Under the pieces are notes generated by a model. It saw only the letters and a program-made list of their open reading frames with translations. It did not search any database and had not been told where the DNA came from. From Varroa destructor (lineage: Eukaryota; Arthropoda; Arachnida; Mesostigmata; Varroidae): a stretch of 64,000 nucleotides of DNA. The stretch lies in contig NW_019211455.1 in NCBI RefSeq assembly GCF_002443255.2, forward strand, positions 35,493,472-35,557,471. Direction: 5' to 3'. Position numbers and translations under genes: made by a program. Within the stretch, counting starts at the first letter, position 1. Every line of letters begins with the position of its first letter. Positions 24,701 through 35,600 of this stretch are shown here, one piece after another.

Positions 24701-27700
24701 CGCCTGTTCATGGAGCCGCGCCCCATGACCTACCTAGGCCCAGCCCCGCAAGTTGTTTCAAAGTGGCGTCTGTTGCTTCATGAATGCAACCAAAGCTTTT
24801 TTGAGTAAAGTCTCCAGTGCAAGAGGAGAGCAGAGGGCAGCTGTTGCTTAATCGGTGTTCCTTCATGTTTGGGGTTCAGTTATGACGACGAGCTCCTTCT
24901 TGGTCTTCCATATAACGACGATTAATCGAATACCTTACATGGAATACTTGCGTTTAAAGAGCAAGGAAATGCTTGCAGATTCTGTACCTTTCAATCTCTC
25001 AGTATATTCAAAGTCGCTACTACAGACCCATCGCGCTTTTCTTCCTTTTTTGTTTCTAAAGTTTGACCATCTAAACAATGATGGCAGTAATCCTTTTGGC
25101 AATCTCTTTTGCTCAAACATGTTCGCCACACTTAACAACTTGCCTTTATGTATGTGTCAAAAACATAGCAGTGAAAAGCATCATCCAACGCGGCCTTGCT
25201 CGTGATGGCATCATTACTGATCAGGGACTGTCGGCGCCGGAGACAAAAAGACATGCCACTTGGACTCGGACCGAGAGAGCTTCCGCTTTGTCCCAAACCA
25301 TTCGGCTGCTGTTATATATGCTTACTTATTGAACTCCGTGGACTCTTAAAAACTGCAACAGGTCCAATAGCTCTAACGAAATGTTTCTTACCCTCCAGAA
25401 TGCAGATCCTTCTTTGATCGAATTATTACTTTTTCAGCAAAGGTTAAACGAAAGTCCTAAGACCTCAGCAATTACTAGCATAGTTTTTCTCGAAAGATGT
25501 GTGAAAAAGGCTGTGCAAATTTCGGTCATTTCTGCGTTCAGTGCTTTCTGATATCATGTTCAGGCTCGTAAATTATCCCTCTTGCATTGATACTAGGTTA
25601 CATAAAAACCATTGTTGTTTTAGAGTTGAACGAGCATTTATTTGGGCATTTCATAAATACTTTCACAGACTACTCCATCGTAGTGAAGCTGCATTTACGA
25701 AATAGCCTAGATCAGCCATTGTATTCGGCTTGTTGCTGAATTCGTATGAGACGTGTAGCACCTTGTCGCACTTTTTACGATATACAAAAAGCCATCTTCG
25801 GTGCTGTCGTTATTTACAGCGTAACTTACAACTTTATTGTAGTTGCTGTTTTCTACTTCCCGAGTATAAAGCAAAAACTTAAGCTTTGAAGTCACTATAA
25901 CAAGTAGCAAAGTCAGAAAGCGATTTACGCAATTTCCTAACCGAGAAGATAATTTTTCTCCCGTTTGGGCGATATCGAGTTTGTTGATTTTGATCAAGGT
26001 GTTGCATATAGATCTCTAGAACATATAGGTCAATACAAGGTCTATACATTGAAATAAGATAACTTTTCATAAGTGAGTAAATAAAAAAATTGCCTATTTC
26101 GGCGTATCGAGCTGAGGAGGAACAACTGTGAAACCGAAAAGTTCAGCTCATTAACGCTGTTCCCACTCACAACACATCCATCATTCAATGGGCACCCTCA
26201 TTTCGAGATTAATTATTAAATTAAAGAATGTGCGTTATTCTAAAGAGTATTACTATTTTTAACCATAAAAAAAAAAGATTCTAATGCTCAGGTTTCGAAA
26301 ACACAACATCATTCTTCATGTCTATCATACCTTGTGGACGCGTAGATAACACCTAACGCATTTAACGAGATCCGATGAATCCTGGGTCTCGAAGAACTCC
26401 GGTGGATTGACGCCTTCTTTGTTACCGTGTTGGCCGAACGCTGCTGGCGGAATAAGCACCTCACTCTGTGTGGGAACAGGGCTATCACTCTCTGCGGAAC
26501 CATCTGAACTTTCCAGTTGTGGGTCGCTACGCAATAAGCTGTTTTCTTCAACAATAATGGATGTTTGGAACGGTACGCAAACTGCGCAATGCGGAGATTG
26601 TGAACATAGCTGCCGATGATAATTACGTTTTGCAAGTAACAGGTCCTCTCTAGACAAGGGATTTGCGCCTGGCTTGATGACAAATAACGGGGCATGCCCC
26701 AACACCCAGTCCGGCAGGTTTTTAAGCTTGCGTCGGCCTGCCGTTTGTGCCACGTTAAAGACGAGTCTATCAACCGCTTGGCGTACAGCGACAGCGATTT
26801 CAGCATCGGTTTCTTCAACACGTTCCACTTTAACGAACAGAGGCTGACAGTGCTTTTTCTGCAAACGATATGAAATGTAAGTTTATGCTAGAATTTGAGT
26901 CAATTAGGATTACAAAATCTCGTTGGGTGTTATTAAACATATCAGCCTTGGAAGCCGTGTAGAATATCTATCAGAAGATGTAATTCAAGAAAATATGGAG
27001 GCTTAAAAGGCTGCTTGACGTAATTTCTACGGTGCACCTGTTGAAACCTGGATGAACATAGAGGTACGTTTTTCCAAGTCAGCGCTGATGTCGTATCTGT
27101 CGGGCGTTATCGTATTCCTTAGCAAGTCCATTTTTACTTAACTATATGAGCTTTACAAAAGTAATGGGGAGTATTTACACTATTTTGCTACACGAATTTA
27201 GATTAATCTGAAATGCGTACGTCAGTAAACCAGCCGAATGGTCCAGTAGCCTATTCTAGATTATAAACAAAATTGCTTCAATGATGAAAGCCGCAGGTTG
27301 CATTTATGCTTCCATGTTGTAGTAGTCAACTTACGTTACGTGTTTTTCGATTTCTCAAATAGGTCGCCTTAATAATATATAAATGTGTCTAATATTAGGG
27401 GCCAGTTTTCAACCACGATCCGGCACATTTTCTTTACGCGTTTGACTTGAGACTTGGCGTGTTTCTCCTCTTGACTCTTTTGCATTTACTGCGGCTTTTA
27501 CATTTTAGCTAGGTTTACTTGCATCCTGTTTCTGTGTAACCAAGTCAAAGGCGCTAAACACTGCATATCGTTCACCACACCTGAATACATACCTATTATT
27601 ATTCGCACGGAAAAAACAGACAATTTTGCATAATGTTGGTACCGATAATGAAAAAAATTTCAACAAATTTTATACAGGGGAGAATGGTTAAAACATAGAT

Positions 27701-30700
27701 ATTCCAACCTGGACGATTAGAATTTAGTAGAATCTGGACGGAGCGCTTTACTGTAAGCTTCCAGAGCAACTTAAAATAGCTAGCAAGACTCACACCCCAA
27801 AAACGGACCTGTTGTCCATACATGCCTTCTCTGTTCGTCGAGAAGTTCACACTGGCCAGGATTGTCTATTACAGTGAACAAAGTAGATAATATAAAATAG
27901 TTGTTAATACGAATCAATATTTACCATATTTGCTGCTTCTATTGACGTTCGTATTCGCTTCGTTCTACCTTTGCCAGTTGTTCTATCTCTAGATCCACTT
28001 CGTTTTTTCGCAGCCTCCTCCTCTAGTACACAGGCTTCACCGTCAGCCGGTGGTAGACGCCTCGAAACAACAGAAGGTATTCGTTTAGATTTACCATCTG
28101 CAGAGAGATATGTAATGGGCAAAGGTGCGGCATATACCCTTGACGGATCTTCGGGATGACAGCCCATGTCCCGACCGGCTTTCCACGCCTCGTAGCGTCC
28201 TGGTTGGAACTTGAGGACAAAACGATCCATGCTTATATGCACGTTGTCCTGTCGGCAATGGCACTGAGGATCCCAAAAGCGTAAACCACATCAATAAGAA
28301 TATTACCTGAGGTCACGTTCATTTTTATATTCGGGGCATATTCTTAGCTCTTTTACTGAATGGCCAAGTAAACCCCAGTTACAACAGCGCATGGAACCTA
28401 ACGTCTCTGAACGGACGCTTCAAACCCGATTAGGTGCGACACCCACCATCTAATATTCTCTATTTTCATATGAAGGCAAAATGCGTTTCGATTTAAGACT
28501 AAAACAAGCACCTGTAATAATGGTGGTACCAAAAGTATGCTCCGGGTTTACTATTGCTTAACGCTTTATCAACAAATGTATTCGGTGTGAACGCGAAAGC
28601 AAATAGGCATTCACAGGTTACACTGTAGCATATAGTTTATTATATCTAGACTTCTTTGAACGTCTGAAGTCTTAGAGTATTGAATTTCGCATGATCTGCT
28701 AATTCTTTGTTATCCTAATGTTTGGATAAACGCTGTGGTACTTAACACCGTCTTTTTATTTTATTTAGGGCTATCTTCTCGCGAATTACCTGAGTACATC
28801 TTTTCCCATACTCTATCCAGCGAGGCAAAGCAAAGTTTGTGCTTTCGGCAATGTTAAAGCCCTGATTGTAACCTGCGTGGTACCCATAGGGGAACGTTAT
28901 CATGAACTCGCCCTCTTCTTGCGTGATTTTGTCGTACGGAATCGAGTACTTCTTTAGCAACGCTGGAGTTATTATCGTCATCTTGTGCCGCAGAAAAGCT
29001 GGACAAGTTTTCACCAGCTTTGGGAAGAAACCTGCAAAAGAGAGGCTCATTTAAAGCGCATTGCGTTAGACTCTTTTCTTGGTTAGCACTGTCATGATAC
29101 CAGTGCAAACAGGTTTCCTTGTTTCGATCGTCAGTCTATAAAGTAAACAAAAACAAACAACAACCTCTTCTATTTTATTCCCACAATGTCCATTCGCATT
29201 TTCCTTGTCAAATACAAACGCCGTATGCATGATTCAGATGGAACAGTCAGGGCAAGCGCGTTGAAACTGTTATATTTCGCCGAAGCAAACATTTTCCCAA
29301 AGCTTAGATTAACTTGCACGTGTATTTGCTTATGTATCAAATATGTAGCAATCTTCATGTATATGTCGCAAACATGAGAAATGCCATTTGCTATAGTATA
29401 GTAGTGAATAGGTAATGAAAGGACTTGTTTTTCTGGTTACGTTTAATCAAATCACGACCAAGAGTTGTTTACAAATGGTGCATTAAAATGAAAAGCATGT
29501 TTTTTTAGCGTTGAGACCACCCTTTATAGCACTCTATATTGTATGAGACACTGTGTTCAGAACGTAATCGCGTGAAACGTTTCGATGCATTAAATAAAAT
29601 AACGAGTGTCACCCCAATGCTGTATTTTGGAAAATCGTCTTTGGCCATATAAAATCCATTCGTTATCAATTATAGGCCACTACGTTTTTTGCATTTTAGC
29701 CGTCAATTAGTGTGCATATATCAGCAGAAATATATTATGAGCACTGGAAATGTTGACAATACGATGCAAAAACACATATAGAACATTTGCAAATATAATA
29801 GAGCAAATATCAAGTTATTGCCTGCAAGACGGAACTGAAAACGCATTTTCTATGTTTGTTGAACTGAGCTGACATTCGATGAGATAAAACCCAAGAAAAC
29901 ACTACTTGGATTCAATGTAATTAGTGCAATTTAGATTAGGGAGAGGTAGAGATAAATGAGAGCTGTTTGATATAATATAATTTATATATAATATATTAGG
30001 CAGCAAGGCGTTTCCAAAAGATTTTAATGGCTATAACGAAGCTGTATTTATTTAAACTATTTTGCAAAACCAACGCGACACGCCTTTAATGTTTGTATAA
30101 GTATCACCGTCTTCTTTTATTAAACCCAGAAACAATAAAATGCTGCTTTTAATTTGAAGCATATGTTTAAAATACTTTTAATATCCTGACGAAATTATTT
30201 TTTTAAATAGATCCTTCTGCTTATTCCCTGTAATGTTATTATCTTATGGCTACCTGAGGTACTATCAATAAAACTTTCGATGTACAGTTCATTTTGCCGA
30301 TAGAGAAGAAAAAACAGTAGTGCACACAAGCAATACATGAAAAAACACTCCAAAACTGCGTGAATTTACAAAGATCTGAGAAATTCTCAATGTATGATGC
30401 CCAGTCTATCCATTACGTGTAGTTGCACTAGCAACACTAAGGGCTTACCAGCAGCAAGGCGTTCTAAACGTTTTCCGTGCTCCGGCGGAATAGCATACCA
30501 GCTCTTCGGAGCTCCATGGTGTAGGTAATTAATTGAGTAAAGGTCCATGTCTTCAGTGTGCCAGGCAAAGGTGGACTTCCACATTCCAAAGTAGAGGTAC
30601 GCTGTGTTGACTCCTTCTATTTTGACGCCATAGTCTTCCCCGATTAGATCCAAGATTGTGTTGAGTCGTGAGATGTTGAATTCCTATACTCAGTATATTA

Positions 30701-32633
30701 ATAGCAATAGAAGAAAAATAGATGCTTTGCCTCTTTCAAATAATCCCAGCACTAGCATGAAAATTATAATAGTATATATTTACCTACAAATTAGCGAGAG
30801 CTAGTCTAAACACGGCTCCTTAATAAATAATTTGACTTGAAAACGTTAGCTCGAAGTTACATTAAGGATAAGCTCTTCTCCCACCCTCATTTGTAAGCCT
30901 CCCTTTGTAAAAATAGAACTACACCCTCTCTTTGCAAATTGTATTTTGTTAGTCAAATGTAGTTCTACACTTTAGGATCATTTTTTCTGTTCTTAAAGTT
31001 GTTAAACATTTTTTTAATTTGGTACTGAAGGAAATCTTTTCTTAAGCCCATGTTTTCCTGAATGCATAAAAGCCAGGGCAGAGAGAACAGGTGAATATTA
31101 TTACAAATGACGTATTTCACTAGTAGTTTTTATATTATAGTACACTTCTCTTCAATAAGACTTCCTTTTCGGGTGCACCTTTTTGTAACTGTAAAGTTGT
31201 TTCCTTTATTTTTAATACCACTGTTACCTTTTCCTTCCTGTATCAAAATCAGTACTGCTCTATAGACGTGCTGCGTCATCCGAAGCGCGGGTGCCAATAT
31301 GTTTGCCCAGCACACAATAAAAAACCGTGGTTCTGGGCATGGATTAGGTTCCATGTAAATTCTTCAATAGAATGCCAAAAATCGGTAAGTTTTGGATTAT
31401 ATTCTAAACCTAACGTCGAAGAGCAAATATCGATCTCATCTTTCACTACTCGTGATGGCTATTCTTTTATCATTAATTTTTGTAAATTTATTAAACACAA
31501 TGAGAGTTTCCTGAATGCAAGGCAAAAATCGTTATTACTCACATTGACTCCCTCGTCGTATATGCTCCCGGATACGTCAGCCCCATAGATTGGTGGGTTG
31601 AAAGAAATGTTCTTCCAGTATTTCCGTTCGAGGTCTTCATAATCAAAATATGGAGGTGGAGCATACTTCGGCGATTCAGCTAACTTTTTGAACTCTGCTA
31701 CAGTCATTTTCTTCTTCTGCATATTGTACTGTTGATAAAGTCCTCCACTTCCATGTACCTCTTGTTGTATGGGAGCTGGTATAACCATGTTCATAATGTC
31801 AGGAGAATCATATGGCCTCCGGCGAGGTTTCCACTCTGAAGGTGGAATAATCTGATATCATAAAGGAAGGGAAAACCGTACATGAAACGTCAGCTTTGGC
31901 TGGTTTCCCCTCGCACCTATTTTAAGTGTTCATGCTATGCTGCAAAAATCATTTGTGTGTATTTAGTGTATTTCTTACTTTTCGTCAGTGACCCCGGTAT
32001 CCTGGTAACTAACTACTCGGCTGGAATCTATCGTTTCTATGTCACAGTTGATCCGTTAATGTACTGCATGAATCCTGCTATTTGTCTTTTTTTGTTATTT
32101 GAGAACTTGTCTTGCTAATTGCCAATAGAAGCACAACTATATCTTACTCCATTTGTACATGCCAAGTTAACGTCTAACCGAGCACGCGGCGCCAGTCTGA
32201 TGACGTAGATTCGTATTCTTGTGTAATTACTCCCTTTCCCACTAAACGTTGTTATGATCTCGATATTCTAATAAAATTAACATTACATTCTCTGAAAAAT
32301 AAAAGCTCCCTCAAAGTTGTTGCTGCATTAGCAGTGAAAACCCTCAGTCCTACGAAAAAGTCATATGTGACCTGGTAGCTGCATATTTGACAGCCATTAC
32401 CGTTTAAGTAGTTATATCCGTATTCGCTTGCTTGTGTGCAGCATATATTGCGACAACTGGTGTCCCACAGGTAGAATTAAGCAATCACAGATGCAAAAAC
32501 TTACCTTGGCAAGGCCGGCCTTATGAGCATTCTTACTTTCCATAAACTGCAGATACTTCGAAAAATCCTTCATTTCCTCAAGGGTCGGCCTGAAGACCAT
32601 TATCCGGGGCGTGGAGCCTGGCGACGAGGCCAT
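18567..32633 (-). CDS. KDM4: KDM4/JMJD2-type JmjC histone lysine demethylase, 10 coding exons, about 955 aa
   Basis: Nuclear Fe(II)/2-oxoglutarate-dependent demethylase acting on H3K9me3/2 and H3K36me3/2 (known for the family). Exons, 5' to 3': 32633-32505, 31851-31543, 30683-30449, 29031-28790, 28263-27925, 26858-26331, 21546-21075, 20460-20262, 19860-19617, 18737-18567. Domains: JmjN about residues 10-52, JmjC about 140-310, basic linker about 385-410, PHD about 580-625, extended PHD about 640-745, Tudor repeats about 760-895. Seen directly: Fe ligands H188, E190, H276; 2-oxoglutarate residues Y132, N198, K206; zinc ligands C234, H240, C306, C308; S288/T289 in the methyl pocket. These positions equal human KDM4A numbering. 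The start ATG sits in GCCATGG, 10 nt after an acceptor, so a non-coding exon lies upstream. Length is close to vertebrate KDM4A-C (about 1,060). No frameshift or stop seen. Which KDM4 paralogue it matches best cannot be decided here. Confidence 0.95.
19617..19860 (-). CDS. KDM4: KDM4 exon 9: Tudor repeat 2
   Basis: Acceptor CTCACAG|AGA, donor AAAATT|GTGAGT. Residues about 818-899. After an acidic stretch (RDDDDN) comes [14 protein letters not shown], carrying the Trp and Tyr equivalent to the methyl-lysine cage W967 and Y973 of KDM4A, then VVFEDES and the conserved ending [12 protein letters not shown]. Confidence 0.92.
20262..20460 (-). CDS. KDM4: KDM4 exon 8: Tudor repeat 1
   Basis: Residues about 752-817. 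Contains [20 protein letters not shown] and the VHFHDGS motif; the Phe matches an aromatic-cage residue of the KDM4A hybrid Tudor (F932). Acceptor is CCACAG|CGG (20460) or CTCACAG|CAA (20470), matched to the donor used in exon 7. Donor AAACG|GTTGGT at 20261 is the only one whose phase fits exon 9. Confidence 0.88.
21075..21546 (-). CDS. KDM4: KDM4 exon 7: PHD and extended PHD zinc fingers
   Basis: Acceptor CATTGTAG|TCT restores SCYG. Residues 595-751 plus one base. Shows WVCDACN (end of first PHD), then [49 protein letters not shown]: the Cys/His pattern of the KDM4 extended PHD. The 3' boundary is ambiguous: the donor could be CAAC|GTAAGG (exon to 21075) or GAG|GTTGGT (exon to 21067); both can be joined in frame to exon 8. 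Confidence 0.92.
23080..24690 (-). mobile_element. Degraded non-LTR retrotransposon (LINE) inside KDM4 intron 6
   Basis: Reading the minus strand from 24,690 down, in shifting frames: an AP-endonuclease-like block with LVLTETWAV and SGEVTLY (24600-24440); then [18 protein letters not shown] (about 23760-23705), matching the KAPGPDGIPNEVLK signature before LINE reverse transcriptase; then [13 protein letters not shown] (about 23385-23330), reverse-transcriptase motif A; then [13 protein letters not shown] (23122-23085), motif C with YADD changed to YANY. The order endonuclease then RT is that of Jockey/CR1/RTE-type elements. Several stops and frameshifts and loss of the catalytic aspartates make it dead. 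Same orientation as the host gene. Clade not resolved. Confidence 0.65.
26331..26858 (-). CDS. KDM4: KDM4 exon 6: linker region and first half of PHD finger
   Basis: Acceptor TTTGCAG|AAA, donor CACAAG|GTATGA. 176 codons, residues 419-594. Contains a Cys-bearing [10 protein letters not shown] motif and a Ser/Glu-rich acidic linker. Ends [13 protein letters not shown], whose continuation SCYG at the start of exon 7 rebuilds a KDM4 PHD signature across the splice. A further small exon in the 1,066-nt intron before it cannot be excluded. Confidence 0.9.
27925..28263 (-). CDS. KDM4: KDM4 exon 5: end of JmjC, basic linker
   Basis: Acceptor GATCCTCAG|TGC, donor AATATG|GTAAAT. 113 codons, residues 306-418. 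Starts CHC, giving the last two zinc ligands C306 and C308, then the conserved ISMDRF and [11 protein letters not shown]. The second half is low in conservation and rich in K/R ([20 protein letters not shown]), a likely nuclear localisation signal. Confidence 0.92.
28790..29031 (-). CDS. KDM4: KDM4 exon 4: JmjC distal iron ligand and zinc ligands
   Basis: Acceptor TTTTGCAG|GT completes Gly225; donor ACTCAG|GTAATT. Residues 225-305. CPAFLRHKM supplies zinc ligands C234 and H240. [16 protein letters not shown] supplies the third iron ligand H276. AESTNF keeps S288/T289. Confidence 0.96.
30449..30683 (-). CDS. KDM4: KDM4 exon 3: JmjC iron-binding HxE
   Basis: Acceptor AGTATAG|GAA, donor GCTG|GTAAGC. 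78 codons plus one base, residues 147-225. Contains [16 protein letters not shown] with H188 and E190 (Fe ligands) and N198, followed by [12 protein letters not shown] with K206. Substrate-site tyrosines Y175 and Y177 are present. Confidence 0.96.
31543..31851 (-). CDS. KDM4: KDM4 exon 2: end of JmjN and start of JmjC
   Basis: Acceptor ATATCAG|ATT, donor AAT|GTGAGT. 103 codons in phase 0, residues 44-146. Begins [15 protein letters not shown] (conserved JmjN end) and includes the [18 protein letters not shown] stretch with Y132, which contacts 2-oxoglutarate in KDM4 structures. Confidence 0.94.
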
Positions 32634-32643
32634 GGCCGCGAGC
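32505..32643 (-). CDS. KDM4: KDM4 exon with start codon; JmjN domain
   Basis: Acceptor TTATTTAG precedes GCTCGCGGCC and the ATG at 32633. The 43 codons include [19 protein letters not shown], the JmjN core that packs against the catalytic domain. Donor CCAAG|GTAAGT at 32504. Ends in phase 0. An in-frame ATG further upstream (32675) lies before the acceptor and is judged intronic. Confidence 0.93.
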
Positions 32644-35600
32644 CTAAATAATTTATGTGAAGCGATACCAGCCAATTAGTCGTTATGAACACCCTACATT
32701 TCAATCTGAACAAATCCGTATAAACAAGAAAACGTTTGTTACATATGATAACTTCAGGGGACTTCACTAGAATTTTTCCATTGTTGTCGCTCGCTCACAA
32801 ACCGGATTGTCATGGTTTTGGCCTTATTCCACAACTCACAACATAATCAAAACCGATGGCAACAAAGCACCAAGGGATCAAGAGAAAAAAATTATGTACA
32901 ATATGCCTGTGACATAAGATACAGGGAAATAGCGGAACGTACTGTATTTTAGACCAAGCAAGAAACACGAAACATGCGGTCAAATAAGTCTCTGCTATTA
33001 CTGAAGGAGCACAATTGAGGAAATTACGTTAAAGATAATGAAATCGACAAAATGGAGTGAGTGAAAATAATGGGAATGAACCCACAATATCGTAAAAAGT
33101 AATGTAGTAATAGCAGATATATGTAGCACCCATGTAATGCACATAGAATCTGCGTCCGATACTAAAACAATCCTGTAAAGGAAATGGTAAAAAAATGAAA
33201 GGATGCTGCAGGCATCTTTAAGTATTATTGCACGTTGCTTCATACAATTTAATACATTCATTTCCATGTAACATTGTTTTGCTGAATTCCATATTGCTGG
33301 TTTCCCTGTGTTTTATGCAATTCCTTCCAAAGTTTTTTTTTTTCATTAATCTAAGACCCCGCTTGGGTGCATGTTTTATACTACATGGCTGAACTGTTAT
33401 AGTAAAAAATACATAATAGACAGCTAACAGTTCGGAAGCGGTTTAGGTATTGCAGCAGACGATAATATTGTCAGTCTCCCATCAGTGGCCATGTCCTTGA
33501 CAATTATATATACATATACGCAAGTTTGAACAACCGAGATATTTCTTGTTTGCAACTAAAATTAATTGTAAGAAAAGTATATCAAGTGGAGGAAGTATTT
33601 CGTCCTAGTCAACCTGAAGTTGCCTAGATTTGAAATTGCGAGCAGACACACCTTATCTTTCATTGAGCGTCAGGAATTAGCGTATGAACACTGTTGAACA
33701 TAAAACGCGGAACATTTAGCCGCTCTATTTTTCTACTCCTTCTAAAGAAACCGTTTGTTCTTGTTGAATCTGAAGAACAGACCGGAGTACGCAGTGTCAT
33801 GTTTAAATCCTGTCGGCATGAACGATTATGAGTACACGTGTTGTATATATAACATGAACTGGGAGCTATGTAACTAGGTAAGTAGGTAACTAAATAAAAG
33901 GAAGCTTCCTAGAACGAACAATAGTACGTGCTATTTCAATTATTCTACTCTTTAGCTCTGTTATCGCTACACGTTAAAGCAATCCATAGAGATCTGCTTG
34001 AAACTGGTTTTCAATGCTTCATAACCAAGGATCGTAGATGATGAAAAGACAACAACACAAAAGAAATGTAAACATTGAAACTAAAGTCCTTAGGAAGACT
34101 AAAGCTTCCTTGCTTGTAGCACACACTAAAACCACAAATCTTTGTTATTTTCAGCTAAGGAAACTAAAAATAAACAAAAACTAACCTATAAAGCGTTCAT
34201 CAAATCTGCGACAAAGATTCAATAAAACGCGCAAGATATAAAAATGTTTGATGCCTTTAGTACGCAGCTTACTATCTCTATTCAGCTGTTGTTATACGAA
34301 TAAATTGCAATCATTTCCCAGCTATAATAATTTCAGCTGTTTCTGATCACGAAACGCTCAACAAATTATATAAACGTTTTATAAGAAAGACACACAAGGC
34401 TGTTGCAAAAGTGGCTCGTTGAAAAGTAAATAGTTCTTAAATGGAATGCTATGCGAACTCTCCGATTCATGTCAGATCTTAAGACCCAGCTGTTGCTTCA
34501 AAATATAGAGTTTTTCACTGGTCGTTGTTGTCTCAATCTGGTATAACTTGTGAACTTCTGGGTATGAAGGAAGGACTGCATACTAGGCTGACCGAGAGAT
34601 TAATATAGCAACAGTGTTTTGAATCCACACAGTAAGGATCACAGTCCAAGTACGCTCCGAGCCGGGACCATAGTTGTTTAAACTAAAATCATGCTTAATT
34701 AAACAACAGTGCGTAACATCTCAAGCATTAAAATGCACTGTATATATATATGATGTCCCAAAAAAGGTAAACACTAACCTAAGCGCGCGTTTCGACAGTA
34801 TAGAAATTGATGCCAATTACTTGAATTCTATGCCAGAGTGGTCTCCACTATACATTCTGGAGAACTCTTATGAAAATGGCGAATTTTTTTCTTAAACAAA
34901 ACGAAGCACCTGTACCAGGATTTTCGTCATGTATATCTCTATTAGAACCTTCCAAAACTGATAAGTTAGTCAAAAAAAAGTCCTATAAAACACTCTATTC
35001 GCTTCCTAGATCTCTATGTTTCGAATTTTATGTCCGGTAGTGCCGTTATGCATTGCACGGACGGTTGACTCCCAGCACGAAATGAAGTCACATCTATGCC
35101 CGGATTCGAATCTAGACTACAATGTGTATCTAAGATTAGCACGGTATTAGCTTTCAACTTAGTCGTTGCTAGCACTGTATTGACTAGCACAGTAAACATT
35201 TTAAGCATCTGTCGTAAAAGGAAAAGTTATAAGTCATCTTCATCAAGAAGTTTTGCAATCAAAATAATTGAATTTATAATCATTTAAACTACATATCAAT
35301 AGTCCGGAGTAGTGTGTAATTATATATATATAATTACCGTTAGTTTGTCATTTTCGGTACAAGGAGTGTGGTAATGACAACGAAGTTTAGTATTGTCAAA
35401 GTGTATAGACGAAATTAGTGAAACATTCAAACGCGTGGAATCGCCACTACATAATACGATCTACATTATACACGCCATCATTTACGAGAATCGACATCCT
35501 AATCAGAACGCAAGCTGCGTGCTTAATCGCTCAAAGGGCTAATATGTCCTAGCTAATCGTACGACAAACCCTCGGAGTTGCTTGCATTTTAAACATGAAA

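Noticed and set aside
24855..25205. 116-codon plus-strand frame inside KDM4 intron 6
   Set aside because: Opposed by overlapping minus-strand frames, no recognisable motif; more likely chance or eroded LINE flank.
27599..27850. 83-codon minus-strand frame in KDM4 intron 5
   Set aside because: No similarity to KDM4 linkers, no good acceptor/donor pair keeping phase 0, hydrophobic intron-like composition.
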